From Paracoccus benzoatiresistens (GTDB lineage Bacteria > Pseudomonadota > Alphaproteobacteria > Rhodobacterales > Rhodobacteraceae): a stretch of DNA of 64,000 bases. Shown one piece after another: positions 7,840-17,537 of the stretch; position 1 is the first letter of the stretch; every line of letters starts with the position of its first letter. The stretch is from the NCBI RefSeq assembly GCF_026913015.1, contig NZ_JAPTYD010000011.1:1-64000 (forward strand), written 5' to 3'. Made by a program: the position numbers and the translations under genes. Below the pieces are notes generated by a model. It was not told the DNA's origin. It ran no database searches and saw only the letters and a program-made list of their open reading frames with translations.

Positions 7840-8895
7840 ATGGACCAGAACACGCTGCTGCAGGACCTGAACGACCGTTCGCGCGAAATCTTCCGCCGCG
7901 TGGTCGAAACCTATCTGGAAACAGGCGAACCGGTCGGCTCGCGCACGCTGACCCGCGCCTTGTCCGAAAAGCTGAGCGCGGCCACCGTGCGCAACGTCAT
8001 GCAGGATCTGGAGCTGATGGGCCTTCTGGACAGCCCGCATGTCTCGGCCGGGCGGATGCCCTCGCAGCAGGGGTTGCGGCTGTTCGTGGACGCCATGATG
8101 GAGGTGGACACTGTCAACACGACCGACCGGGCGGCCATCGACCAGACGCTGGGCAATGACGATCCCGACACGGGCGTGTTGCTGGACCGGGTCAGCACGG
8201 CGCTTTCCTCGATCACGCGCGGCGCCTCGCTGGTGCTGATGCCCAAGCACGAGGCGCCGATCCGGCACATCGAGTTCGTGAGCCTCGGCGTCGATCGGGC
8301 GCTGGTGGTGCTGGTCTTTGCCGACGGCCATGTGGAAAACCGCCTGTTCACCCCGCCCGTGGGCCAGACCCCGTCTTCCATGCGAGAGGCCGGGAATTTC
8401 CTGAACGCCATGGCCGAGGGCAGGACCCTGTCCGAACTGCGCGGCCATATCGCGCGCGAGATCGCGGCCCGCCGGCAGGAACTGGACGTGCTGGCCGCCG
8501 AGCTGGTCCAGTCGGGCATGGCGCTGTGGGATACCGAATCCTCGGATCCGCGCCTGATCGTGCGGGGCCGCGCGAACCTTCTGGACCAGGAAGTCGCCGA
8601 TCTGGACCGCATCCGGGTGCTGTTCGACGACTTGGAACGCAAGCGCGACATCGTCGAGTTCCTGGAACTGGCCGAAAAGGGCGACGGGGTGCGCATTTTC
8701 ATCGGCTCCGAGAACAAGCTTTTTTCGCTTTCGGGTTCCGCTCTGGTCGTTTCCCCCTATATGAATGCCGACCGGAAGATTGTAGGCGCGGTGGGCGTCA
8801 TCGGACCGACGCGGCTGAACTATGGCCGCATCGTGCCGATTGTCGATTACACGGCGCAGCTGGTCGGGCGCGTGCTGTCCGGCCGGAAAGGATGA
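7840..8895 (+). CDS. hrcA: Heat-inducible transcription repressor HrcA
   Basis: A 351-aa winged-helix repressor that binds CIRCE operators upstream of groES/dnaK-type genes. The N-terminal helix-turn-helix ([23 protein letters not shown]) and the segment [11 protein letters not shown] are diagnostic. The C-terminal dimerisation region ends with [21 protein letters not shown]. The start ATG follows GAGGG. It is followed after 7 bp by grpE, the classical hrcA-grpE pair. No clear CIRCE inverted repeat was found in the short spacer to rph. Confidence 0.95.
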   Translation: MDQNTLLQDLNDRSREIFRRVVETYLETGEPVGSRTLTRALSEKLSAATVRNVMQDLELMGLLDSPHVSAGRMPSQQGLRLFVDAMMEVDTVNTTDRAAIDQTLGNDDPDTGVLLDRVSTALSSITRGASLVLMPKHEAPIRHIEFVSLGVDRALVVLVFADGHVENRLFTPPVGQTPSSMREAGNFLNAMAEGRTLSELRGHIAREIAARRQELDVLAAELVQSGMALWDTESSDPRLIVRGRANLLDQEVADLDRIRVLFDDLERKRDIVEFLELAEKGDGVRIFIGSENKLFSLSGSALVVSPYMNADRKIVGAVGVIGPTRLNYGRIVPIVDYTAQLVGRVLSGRKG

Positions 8896-8902
8896 AAACA
8901 CG

Positions 8903-9433
8903 ATGAACGATCAGAACGAACAGCCCCTTGACGACATCCTGGCGGATCCGCTGGCCGATCCCGCCGATGAGGTCGCGGCCCTCAAGGCCGAGCGCGACGA
9001 ATTCCGCGACAAGTTCATGCGCGCCCTGGCCGATGCCGAAAACGCCCGCAAGCGCGCCGACAAGGACCGCCGCGATGCCGAGCAATATGGCGGATCGCGC
9101 CTGGCCCGCGACCTTCTGCCGGTCCATGACGCCCTGACCCGCGCCCTGGACGCCGCGGGCGAGGAACAGCGCGCCGCGGCCGCCGCCCTGATCGAGGGTG
9201 TCGAGCTGACGTTGCGCGAACTGTCCAACGTCTTTGCCAAGCACGGCATCAGCGTGATCACCCCCAAACCGGGCGACAAATTCGACCCCAGCGAACACGA
9301 GGCCATGTTCGAGGCCGCCGTCCCCGGCACCATCGCCGGAGAGATCATCCAGGTCATGGACAACGGCTTCCGCCTTCATGACCGGCTGCTGCGTCCCGCC
9401 AAGGTCGGCGTGTCCTCCACCCCCGCCAGTTGA
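8903..9433 (+). CDS. grpE: GrpE nucleotide exchange factor for DnaK
   Basis: A 176-aa co-chaperone that releases ADP from DnaK. Residues 1-30 are acidic and disordered. The long coiled coil follows (EVAALKAERDEFRDKFMRALADAENARKR), then the C-terminal beta domain with the signature GDKFDPSEHEAMFEA and GFRLHDRLLRPAKVGVS. Length and motifs are typical. The start MNDQNEQ lies 7 bp after the hrcA stop. Confidence 0.95.
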   Translation: MNDQNEQPLDDILADPLADPADEVAALKAERDEFRDKFMRALADAENARKRADKDRRDAEQYGGSRLARDLLPVHDALTRALDAAGEEQRAAAAALIEGVELTLRELSNVFAKHGISVITPKPGDKFDPSEHEAMFEAAVPGTIAGEIIQVMDNGFRLHDRLLRPAKVGVSSTPAS

Positions 9434-9523
9434 GGGCTTTCGCTACAACCTTCCGCTGACTTGCCGAAAACTCCCGATGGCGCGACGTTGACAGGACGTT
9501 CGGTTCATCGGGAGGGAAGGACC

Positions 9524-10108
9524 ATGGCCAGCACCGAGGGGGTGAAGATTCACCCCGCCGTGGATAACGGCATCAAGCAAGGAAATCCCAGTTTTGCGGG
9601 TGGGACATTGACCTGCAAATGCGCGACCAATCCGGTCAAGGTGCGGATCACCGCCCAGACCGCGCATAACCACGTTTGCGGCTGCACCAAGTGCTGGAAG
9701 CCCCAGGGCGCCATCTTCAGCCAGGTCGCGGTCGTGTCGCGCGACGCGGTCCAGGTCCTGGAGAATGGCGACAAGCTGCAAGTCGTCAACAAGGACGCGC
9801 CGATCCAGCGTTACGCCTGCACGGGTTGCGGCGTGCACATGTATGGCCGGATCGAGAACAAGGACCACCCATTCTACGGACTGGATTTCGTGCATACCGA
9901 ATTGTCAAAGGACGAAGGCTGGTCGGCCCCCGAATTCGCCGCCTTTGTCAGCTCGGTCATCGAATCCGGTGTCGATCCGTCGCAGATGGACGGTATCAGG
10001 GCGCGTTTGCGCGAGCTTGGGCTGGAGCCCTATGATGCCCTGTCGCCGCCGCTGATGGATGCCATCGCGACCCATGTCGCCAAGCGATCGGGCGCGCTGG
10101 CCGCTTGA
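9524..10108 (+). CDS. gfa: S-(hydroxymethyl)glutathione synthase (Gfa)
   Basis: A 194-aa zinc protein that speeds condensation of formaldehyde with glutathione, the first step of the glutathione-dependent formaldehyde pathway. The cysteine pattern is C31-x-C33, then C52-x-C54-x2-C57, and later CTGC (about C99 and C102). This matches the two zinc sites known for the Paracoccus denitrificans enzyme. The start ATG has a strong GGAGGGAAGG site. It is followed by flhA after 106 bp that contain a GC-rich hairpin. An 11-bp sequence at 9494-9504 recurs inverted upstream of flhA. Confidence 0.96.
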   Translation: MASTEGVKIHPAVDNGIKQGNPSFAGGTLTCKCATNPVKVRITAQTAHNHVCGCTKCWKPQGAIFSQVAVVSRDAVQVLENGDKLQVVNKDAPIQRYACTGCGVHMYGRIENKDHPFYGLDFVHTELSKDEGWSAPEFAAFVSSVIESGVDPSQMDGIRARLRELGLEPYDALSPPLMDAIATHVAKRSGALAA

Positions 10109-10138
10109 CGGCGGCTGCGACCCTGAACATCAACCCGG

Positions 10139-10157
10139 GGGGCCGCCACGCGGCCCC
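10139..10157. terminator. GC-rich hairpin between gfa and flhA
   Basis: An 8-bp perfect stem (10139-10146 with 10150-10157) around a 3-nt loop lies 30 bp beyond the gfa stop. There is no U tract after it, only GTGGCTTTG, so it could be an attenuator, an RNA-stability element or a weak terminator. It suggests flhA has its own promoter in the remaining 57 bp. Confidence 0.5.
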
Positions 10158-10214
10158 TGTGGCTTTGACCGCCCCGACTGCTGACCGAACGTCCGAACGG
10201 ATAGGAGATTGACG

Positions 10215-11345
<1,131 letters not shown>

Positions 11346-11371
11346 TCGTTCATCCCTGCATAGGTAAAAGA

Positions 11372-11396
11372 ACGGCGGGGCCGCTGGTCCCGCCGT
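11372..11396 (+). terminator. Hairpin after flhA
   Basis: An 8-bp perfect stem (11372-11379 with 11389-11396) with a 9-nt loop lies 27 bp after the flhA stop. The sequence after it (CACTATCTG) has no U run, so termination would be partial; read-through into the ClpP-like gene is possible. Confidence 0.5.
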
Positions 11397-11423
11397 CACT
11401 ATCTGAAACGAAGGAGCAGGCCG

Positions 11424-12065
11424 ATGCGTCACCAGTGGCTGGACGATGACGACGACGACGAACCGGAAGAAGACGACCGGCGCCACGAGGGCGAGAAGGA
11501 CGGCGGCCTGGGCCTTCCCGAAGGCGACAAGATCGGCAAGCTGTATTTCAAGTCGCGCACGGTGATCGTCGCGGGCACGATCAACGACAAGCTGGCGCAG
11601 CGCACGGTGGCCCATCTGCTGGCCCTGGCCGAGGATTCGGACCGCCCCATCAACATGCTGATCTCGTCCCCCGGCGGGCATGTGGAATCGGGCGACATGA
11701 TCCATGACGTGATCAAGTTCATCCGCCCGACGGTCCGCACCATCGGGTCGGGCTGGGTGGCGTCCGCCGGCGCGCTGATCTTCGTGGCGGCCAAGAAGGA
11801 AAACCGCTTCTGCCTGCCCAACACGCGCTTCCTGATCCACCAGCCCTCGGGCGGGATTGGCGGCACCTCGACCGACATGATGATCCAGGCGGAGCAGGTG
11901 CGCCTGATGCGCGACCGGCTGAACCAGATTTTCGCCGACGCCACCGGCCAGCCGGTCGAGCGGATCGAGAAGGACACGCAGCGCGACTTCTGGCTGAACA
12001 CGCAAGAGGCGCTGGATTACGGCCTTCTGGGCCGCGTGATCCGCAGCGTGGACGAACTGGCATGA
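11424..12065 (+). CDS. ClpP-like serine protease with acidic N-terminal extension
   Basis: A 213-aa member of the ClpP/crotonase-fold proteases. The catalytic triad can be read in order: Ser in GSGWVASAGALIFV, His in NTRFLIHQPSGG, and Asp in DTQRDFWLNTQEALDYGLL. It differs from housekeeping ClpP in its first 35 residues, which are mostly D, E, R and G. It also has IVAGTINDKLAQRTVAHLLAL in place of the usual first strand. It lies between flhA and fghA and overlaps the downstream acetyltransferase by 4 bp. The partner ATPase and substrates are unknown. It could be a ClpP paralogue tuned to the formaldehyde locus. Confidence 0.88.
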   Translation: MRHQWLDDDDDDEPEEDDRRHEGEKDGGLGLPEGDKIGKLYFKSRTVIVAGTINDKLAQRTVAHLLALAEDSDRPINMLISSPGGHVESGDMIHDVIKFIRPTVRTIGSGWVASAGALIFVAAKKENRFCLPNTRFLIHQPSGGIGGTSTDMMIQAEQVRLMRDRLNQIFADATGQPVERIEKDTQRDFWLNTQEALDYGLLGRVIRSVDELA

Positions 12066-12580
12066 CAGGTGCCGGCGGGGTCACCATCCGCCCCGCCACC
12101 ACCGCCGACCACGACGCCATCTGGGCGATCCTGGAGCCGGTCTATCGCGCGGGGGAAACCTATTGCATCCCGCGCGACATTTCCCAGGCGGACGCGCTGG
12201 CCGACTGGTTCGCGCCGCCCTTCGCCGCCTTTGTCGCCGAACGGGACGGCCGGGTCCTTGGCACCAGCCATGTCGGCGCGAATCGTCCCGGCGGCGGATC
12301 GCATGTGGCGAACGCCTCCTTCGCGACCCATCCCGAGGCACGCGGCAAGGGGATCGCGCGCGCCTTGGTGGAACACGCGAAATCCTGGGCCAGGGCGCAG
12401 GGCTTTGCGGCGATGCAGTTCAACTTCGTCGTCTCGACCAATGCCGATGCCCTCCATTTGTGGCAGAAGGCCGGATTTGCCATTGTCGGCCGGCTGCCGG
12501 GTGCGTTTCTTCACCCTCGGCTTGGGCCGGTCGATGGGCTGGTCATGTTTCAGAAACTGGAGGTGTCGGATGACGCTTGA
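12062..12580 (+). CDS. GNAT-family N-acetyltransferase
   Basis: A 172-aa single-domain acetyltransferase. The N-terminus VTIRPATTADHDAIWAIL is the usual first strand and helix. The acetyl-CoA site is the segment HPEARGKGIARALVEHAKSWA (R-x-x-G-x-A). The substrate is unknown. It overlaps the ClpP-like gene by 4 bp at its start and fghA by 11 bp at its end, so the three genes are one transcription unit. Confidence 0.88.
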   Translation: MTGAGGVTIRPATTADHDAIWAILEPVYRAGETYCIPRDISQADALADWFAPPFAAFVAERDGRVLGTSHVGANRPGGGSHVANASFATHPEARGKGIARALVEHAKSWARAQGFAAMQFNFVVSTNADALHLWQKAGFAIVGRLPGAFLHPRLGPVDGLVMFQKLEVSDDA

Positions 12581-13403
12581 AACCCTATCGGAAAACCGCA
12601 GCTTCGGCGGCACGCAGGGCGTTTATCGCCATCACTCGCAATCGACCGGCACCGACATGACCTTTGCGGTCTTCATGCCGGAACTGGTGGCGAACGAACG
12701 CGTGCCGGTGCTGTGGTACCTGTCCGGCCTGACCTGCACCCATGAAAACGCCATGACCAAGGCCGCCGCCCAGCAGTGGTGCGCCGAAGCCGGCATCGCC
12801 ATCATCTTCCCCGACACATCGCCGCGCGGCGAGGGCGTGGCCGATGACGAGGCCTATGACCTGGGCAAGGGCGCGGGCTTCTATGTCAACGCGACCCAGG
12901 ACCCCTGGGCCCCGCATTTCCAGATGTGGCAGTACATCGTCCACGAACTGCCCGAACTGGTGGGGAACAACTTCGCCATCGACCGCGACGCCATGGGCAT
13001 CACCGGCCATTCCATGGGCGGTCATGGCGCGCTGACCATCGCCATGACCCATCCCGAACGCTACAAGTCGGTCTCGGCCTTCGCGCCCATTGCCAACCCG
13101 ACGGAATCCGACTGGGGCCAGAAGCAGCTGACGGCCTATCTGGGCAATGACCGGTCCAGCTGGCGCGCCCATGACGCGACCATCCTGATGACCGAACGGG
13201 GCTATCCGGGCGAGGTGCTGATCGACCAGGGCAGCGCCGACCAGTTCCTGGACAAGCTGCGTCCCGAAGCCCTGGCCCAGGCCATGATGGCGCGGCGCCA
13301 GCCCGGGCAGTTCCGCATGCAGCAGGGCTATGACCACAGCTACTTCTTCGTGCAAAGCTTCATGGCCGATCATGTGATGTGGCACGCCGAAAGACTGCTG
13401 TAG
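12570..13403 (+). CDS. fghA: S-formylglutathione hydrolase
   Basis: A 277-aa alpha/beta hydrolase of the esterase D family that splits S-formylglutathione into formate and glutathione, the last step of the pathway started by Gfa and FlhA. The nucleophile elbow is GITGHSMGGHGAL, and YLSGLTCTHENAM and FPDTSPRGEG are family markers. The catalytic Asp and His are visible in IDQGSADQFLD and YDHSYFFVQSF. The start MTLETLSENR has GGAGGTG upstream. The gene overlaps the acetyltransferase by 11 bp. Confidence 0.97.
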   Translation: MTLETLSENRSFGGTQGVYRHHSQSTGTDMTFAVFMPELVANERVPVLWYLSGLTCTHENAMTKAAAQQWCAEAGIAIIFPDTSPRGEGVADDEAYDLGKGAGFYVNATQDPWAPHFQMWQYIVHELPELVGNNFAIDRDAMGITGHSMGGHGALTIAMTHPERYKSVSAFAPIANPTESDWGQKQLTAYLGNDRSSWRAHDATILMTERGYPGEVLIDQGSADQFLDKLRPEALAQAMMARRQPGQFRMQQGYDHSYFFVQSFMADHVMWHAERLL

Positions 13404-13441
13404 GGCGCTTGCCGATCCTTCCCGACCGTTCTGGCATTTGA

Positions 13442-13506
13442 CCCTAAGACTTTAGGGGTAATTGCCGGAACGGCAGATTGACGCAAAAGGGTGTCCGCCA
13501 AAGAGT
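13442..13506 (+). promoter_or_regulatory. xoxF control region with inverted repeats and a possible promoter
   Basis: The 166-bp space before xoxF holds an inverted repeat CCCTAA-GACT-TTAGGG (13442-13457) and next to it TGCCG-GAA-CGGCA (13463-13475). A possible -35 TTGACG (13478-13483) is followed after 17 bp by AAGAGT. The 9-mer CCTAAGACT recurs at 19064 upstream of the PQQ-associated ABC operon, and a related GACTAAGGTC lies upstream of pqqA. The regulator is unknown; the LuxR-type response regulator in this window is the obvious candidate. Confidence 0.5.
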
Positions 13507-13569
13507 AGCCTTCGGACGGCACGGGAGGAGGAACCCGTGGCCCGCTTCCAACAGCGGAGGAACACATCC

Positions 13570-15435
13570 ATGAAAAGATTGCTGAACAGCACGGTCGCCG
13601 TGCTGCTTCTGACGGGCGCTGCGGGCTATGCCAACGACAGCGTGCTGGCCGAAACGGCCAAGCCGGAACAGTGGGCAATCCAGATGGGCAATTACGCGAA
13701 TACGCGTTATTCCGAACTGGACCAGATCAACCGCGACAACGTGGGCGACCTGCGCGTTGCCTGGACCTTCTCGACCGGGGTGCTGCGCGGCCACGAGGGC
13801 GGACCCCTGGTGATCGGCGACGTGATGTATGTCCACACGCCCTTCCCCAACAACATCTTCGCGCTTGATCTGGCCAACGACGGCAAGATCCTCTGGCGCT
13901 ACGAACCCCAGCAGGATCCGGAAGTCATCGCGGTCATGTGCTGCGACACCGTGTATCGCGGCGTGGCCTATGCCGACGGGCTGATCCTGTCCCACCAGGC
14001 CGACACCACGCTGGTCGCGCTGGACGCCAAGACCGGCGAGGTCAAGTGGCAGGTCAAGACCGGCGATCCGGCCATCGGCGAGACGAACACCGCGACCGTG
14101 CTGCCGGTCAAGGACAAGGTGATCGTGGGCGTCTCGGGCGGCGAATACGGCGTGCGCGGCCGCGTCACCGCCTATAGCCTGGCCGACGGCAAGGAGCTGT
14201 GGAAGGCCTATTCGACTGGCCCGGACGAGGAAATGCTGGTCGATCCCGAAAAGACCACCCATCTTGGCAAGCCGATCGGCAAGGACAGCAGCCTGAACAG
14301 CTGGGAAGGCGACCAGTGGAAGATCGGCGGGGGCACCACCTGGGGTTGGTATTCCTATGATCCGGACCTGAACCTGATCTATTACGGCACCGGCAACCCC
14401 TCGACCTGGAACCCGTCGCAGCGGCCGGGCGACAACAAGTGGTCGATGACCATCATGGCCCGCGACGCCGACACCGGCATGGCCAAGTGGTTCTATCAGA
14501 TGACGCCCCATGACGAATGGGACTTCGACGGCGTCAACGAGATGATCCTGACCGACCAGGAGATCGACGGCCAGCCGCGCAAGCTGCTGACCCATTTCGA
14601 CCGCAACGGCCTGGCCTATACGCTGGATCGCGAAAGCGGCGAACTGCTGGTGGCCGAGAAGTATGACCCGGCGGTGAACTGGACCACCGGCGTGGACATG
14701 GATCCGAATTCGGAAACCTATGGCCGACCGGCCGTGGTCGCCGAGTTCTCGACCGCGCAGAACGGCGAGGACGAGAACACCACCGGCATCTGCCCCGCGG
14801 CCCTTGGCACCAAGGACCAGCAGCCGGCGGCCTATTCGCCCAAGACGCAGACCTTCTACGTGCCGACGAACCACGTCTGCATGGACTATGAACCGTTCCG
14901 CGTCGCCTATACCGCGGGCCAGCCCTATGTCGGCGCCACCCTGTCGATGTATCCGGCGCCCGAAAGCCATGGCGGCATGGGCAACTTCATCGCCTGGGAC
15001 AACGTCGAGGGCAAGATCAAGTGGTCCCTTCCCGAGAAGTTCTCGGTCTGGTCCGGTGCCCTGGCGACGGCTGGCGACGTGGTCTTCTATGGCACGCTTG
15101 AAGGCTTCCTAAAGGCGGTCGATGCCGAAACGGGCAAAGAACTCTACAAGTTCAAGACCCCGTCCGGGATCATCGGCAACGTGATGACCTATGTCCATGG
15201 CGGCAAGCAGTATATCGGCGTCCTGTCGGGCGTCGGCGGCTGGGCCGGCATCGGTCTGGCAGCCGGTCTGACCAACCCGAACGAAGGCCTGGGCGCCGTG
15301 GGCGGCTATGCCGCGCTGTCGGACTACACCGAACTGGGCGGCCAGCTGACCGTGTTCGAGCTGCCGGGCGAAGCCTCGGCCTCGGCCGAGCCGGAGGCTG
15401 AACCCGCACCTGCCGAAGGTGGCACCAGCGGCTAA
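13570..15435 (+). CDS. xoxF: Lanthanide-dependent methanol dehydrogenase XoxF
   Basis: A 621-aa periplasmic PQQ quinoprotein with an eight-bladed propeller that oxidises methanol and passes electrons to a c-type cytochrome. Residues 1-21 are a signal peptide. The vicinal cysteines are C124-C125. Metal and cofactor ligands can be read as Glu192 (GGEYG), Asn276 (GTGNPSTW), catalytic Asp318 and Asp320 in [11 protein letters not shown]. The Asp two residues after the catalytic Asp is the lanthanide-binding mark that separates XoxF from calcium-type MxaF, which has Ala. The C-terminus carries an unusual tail of about 20 residues rich in A, E and P. cycB and xoxJ follow. Confidence 0.97.
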   Translation: MKRLLNSTVAVLLLTGAAGYANDSVLAETAKPEQWAIQMGNYANTRYSELDQINRDNVGDLRVAWTFSTGVLRGHEGGPLVIGDVMYVHTPFPNNIFALDLANDGKILWRYEPQQDPEVIAVMCCDTVYRGVAYADGLILSHQADTTLVALDAKTGEVKWQVKTGDPAIGETNTATVLPVKDKVIVGVSGGEYGVRGRVTAYSLADGKELWKAYSTGPDEEMLVDPEKTTHLGKPIGKDSSLNSWEGDQWKIGGGTTWGWYSYDPDLNLIYYGTGNPSTWNPSQRPGDNKWSMTIMARDADTGMAKWFYQMTPHDEWDFDGVNEMILTDQEIDGQPRKLLTHFDRNGLAYTLDRESGELLVAEKYDPAVNWTTGVDMDPNSETYGRPAVVAEFSTAQNGEDENTTGICPAALGTKDQQPAAYSPKTQTFYVPTNHVCMDYEPFRVAYTAGQPYVGATLSMYPAPESHGGMGNFIAWDNVEGKIKWSLPEKFSVWSGALATAGDVVFYGTLEGFLKAVDAETGKELYKFKTPSGIIGNVMTYVHGGKQYIGVLSGVGGWAGIGLAAGLTNPNEGLGAVGGYAALSDYTELGGQLTVFELPGEASASAEPEAEPAPAEGGTSG

Positions 15436-15475
15436 TACTTTCGGCCCGCTAACGCAAACTTGCTCTGTGAAACGG

Positions 15476-15505
15476 TCCCCCCGTGGTTAAGCTGCGGGGG
15501 GATTT
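15476..15505 (+). terminator. Hairpin between xoxF and cycB, possible attenuator
   Basis: An 8-bp perfect stem (15476-15483 with 15495-15502) containing six G-C pairs in a row has an 11-nt loop and is followed by TTT. It lies 40 bp after the xoxF stop. A partial terminator or 3'-end stabiliser here would let the cell make far more XoxF than cytochrome from one promoter. Confidence 0.6.
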
Positions 15506-15551
15506 CTACCTGCAGAGGACAGGTAATCGGAACTTTGGGAGGAATGACAGC

Positions 15552-16193
15552 ATGAAAGCCATCACCAGCCTCACGGCGCTGGTCCTTGGTGCGTCCCTGG
15601 CCGCCACGGCCCTGGCGCAGGATACGACGACCCAGACCCCCCCTCCGGCCGAGGCAGGCGCCGGTGCGGCCGCCGCGGTGGAACCCGCGGCAACTCCCGG
15701 AGCGGCGGCTGGAAAAACCGACGCCCCTGTCGAGATGACCGAGGGGCAGACCACCCTTCCCAACGGCATGGACATCACCCCTGTCACGCAGGAAAACGGC
15801 CGCTGGTACAATGCCGAGGGCATTCCGACCTTCAAGATCGACGGCAAGGTCGTCGATTTCGCGACCTTCAACGGCTTCCGCCGCTATCATGCCGAATGCC
15901 ATGTCTGCCACGGGCCGGATGGCGAGGGCTCGACCTATGCGCCCGCGCTGAAGAACTCGGTCCTGCGGATGGATTATTACCAGTTCCAGGAGGTCGTGGC
16001 CTCGGGTCGTCAGGGCACGAACTCGGTCATGCCGGCCTTCGGGACGAACAAGAACGTCTGGTGCTATGTGGACGACATCTATGTCTATCTGCTGGCTCAT
16101 GGGACCGGAGAGATCGGTCGTGGGCGTCCCGCGGAACGCGGCGAGAAGACCGACGAATACAAGGCGCAGGAAGAATCCTGCATGTCGATGTAG
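15552..16193 (+). CDS. cycB: Cytochrome c (c-553i/XoxG type), electron acceptor of XoxF
   Basis: A 213-aa exported monohaem cytochrome c. Residues 1-22 are a signal peptide. Residues about 24-65 are an Ala/Pro/Glu-rich linker. The haem motif is C116-x2-C119-H120, and the probable axial methionine is in NSVMPAFG. The position directly after xoxF matches cycB/xoxG of Paracoccus and Methylorubrum, which take electrons from XoxF. The C-terminal segment is charged. The start follows TTGGGAGGAATGACAGC. Confidence 0.93.
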   Translation: MKAITSLTALVLGASLAATALAQDTTTQTPPPAEAGAGAAAAVEPAATPGAAAGKTDAPVEMTEGQTTLPNGMDITPVTQENGRWYNAEGIPTFKIDGKVVDFATFNGFRRYHAECHVCHGPDGEGSTYAPALKNSVLRMDYYQFQEVVASGRQGTNSVMPAFGTNKNVWCYVDDIYVYLLAHGTGEIGRGRPAERGEKTDEYKAQEESCMSM

Positions 16194-16194
16194 G

Positions 16195-17010
16195 ATGCGC
16201 AGGCTTTCAAAGCTGACGCTGATCCTGGCCCTGGCGGGTGCCATGCCCGCCGGGGCTCAGGTGGCCGACCTGCGGTCCACCACGCAGTTCCGTGTCTGCG
16301 CCGACCCGGCCAATGCGCCGATGTCGGTCCGCGACGGGTCGGGGTTCGAAAACAGGCTGGCCCAGGCCTTTGGTGAATGGCTGGGCCTGCCCGTGACCTA
16401 TACCTGGTTTCCCTCGGGCATGGGCTTCATCGCCAAGACGCTGCGCGAGGGGAAATGCGATGTTGTCATGGGCTATGCCCAAGGCGACGAGCTGGTGCAG
16501 AACACCAACCACTACTACACTTCGGTCTACGGGATCGTGACCCGCAAGGACAGCGATCTGGCCGGGATCGACCACCTGTCCGACCCGGCGCTGAAGGATC
16601 ATCCCATCGGCGTGGTCGCCGGCACGCCGCCCGCCACGGTGATGGCGCAGGCCGGGCTGGCCAAGGACATGCGCGGCGTCGACCTGTTCGTCGACCGCCG
16701 GGTCGAGGATCCGGTCGGAGAGTTGATCGCCGGCGTCAAGGATGGCACGCTGCATGCAGCCGTGGTGTGGGGTCCCCTGGCCGGGCCGCGGGTCAAGGAC
16801 GATCCTGACCTGCAGTTCACGCCCCTGCTCAAGGAAACAGCCGGACCCAAGATGTTCTACCGCATCACCATGGGCGTCCGCTTGCCGGAACAGGAATGGA
16901 AGCGGGAGCTCAACAGCCTGATCCGCCGCCACCAGGACGAGATCAACGCCATCCTGCGCGATGCCGGCGTGCCCCTGGTCGATGACTATGGCAAGGAACT
17001 TGTCCAATGA
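16195..17010 (+). CDS. xoxJ: XoxJ periplasmic binding-protein-like protein
   Basis: A 271-aa exported protein of the family 3 solute-binding fold (VCADPANAPMSVRDGSGFENRLAQAFG). Residues 1-21 are a signal peptide. XoxJ is encoded next to xoxF and is thought to bind or activate the dehydrogenase rather than import a solute; no transporter partner is encoded here. The ATG lies 1 bp after the cycB stop, and its 3' end overlaps the CXXCW gene by 4 bp, so tight coupling is expected. Confidence 0.92.
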   Translation: MRRLSKLTLILALAGAMPAGAQVADLRSTTQFRVCADPANAPMSVRDGSGFENRLAQAFGEWLGLPVTYTWFPSGMGFIAKTLREGKCDVVMGYAQGDELVQNTNHYYTSVYGIVTRKDSDLAGIDHLSDPALKDHPIGVVAGTPPATVMAQAGLAKDMRGVDLFVDRRVEDPVGELIAGVKDGTLHAAVVWGPLAGPRVKDDPDLQFTPLLKETAGPKMFYRITMGVRLPEQEWKRELNSLIRRHQDEINAILRDAGVPLVDDYGKELVQ

Positions 17011-17537
17011 TCCGCGCGGTCCTGCTGGCGCTTTTGTTGGCCGGACCGGCAGCCGCCCAGGTCCCCGAGCCTGACGGCTATCGCGGAGAGCCGTATCGCG
17101 CCCCGGTTCCCGCGACCTTGCAGGGCGCGACCGTCATCGACGGCGCGCAGGCGGTCCGTCTGCACGCCGAGGGCGTGCCCTTCCTGGATGTGCTGCCCCG
17201 CAAGACCCGGCCCGAAGGATTGCCCGAGGGCACGATCTGGCGCGAGCCCCTGCACGAAACGATCCCCGGTGCGGTCTGGCTGTGGGACACCGGCTATGAC
17301 AGGCTGGCCCCGGCCGAACAGGCGCGGCTGGAGCGCGGCCTCGCCGAGGCGTCAAAGGGCGATCCCGCCGCGCCGGTGGTGATCTTCTGCCGCAGCGATT
17401 GCTGGATGAGCTGGAATGCAGCCCGCCGTGCCGTGGCCCTGGGTTACACCGCCATCCACTGGTTTCCCGGTGGGATCGAGGGCTGGCAGGCCGCAGGGGG
17501 CGCCTCCCTGGTCAAGGCGACACCTGTCGTCCCGTGA
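17007..17537 (+). CDS. PQQ-associated rhodanese-like CXXCW-motif protein
   Basis: A 176-aa exported protein. Residues 1-18 are a signal peptide. The rest is a rhodanese-like fold (GATVIDGAQAVRLHAEGVPFLDV, later GYTAIHWFPGGIEGWQAAGG) with the active-loop sequence FCRSDCWMSWNAAR. This is the mark of the PQQ-dependent-catabolism CXXCW family, although here the spacing is C-x3-C-W. Function is unknown; thiol, disulfide or sulfur transfer in the periplasm is plausible. Its 3' end overlaps the convergent propeller gene by 26 bp. Confidence 0.88.
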   Translation: MIRAVLLALLLAGPAAAQVPEPDGYRGEPYRAPVPATLQGATVIDGAQAVRLHAEGVPFLDVLPRKTRPEGLPEGTIWREPLHETIPGAVWLWDTGYDRLAPAEQARLERGLAEASKGDPAAPVVIFCRSDCWMSWNAARRAVALGYTAIHWFPGGIEGWQAAGGASLVKATPVVP

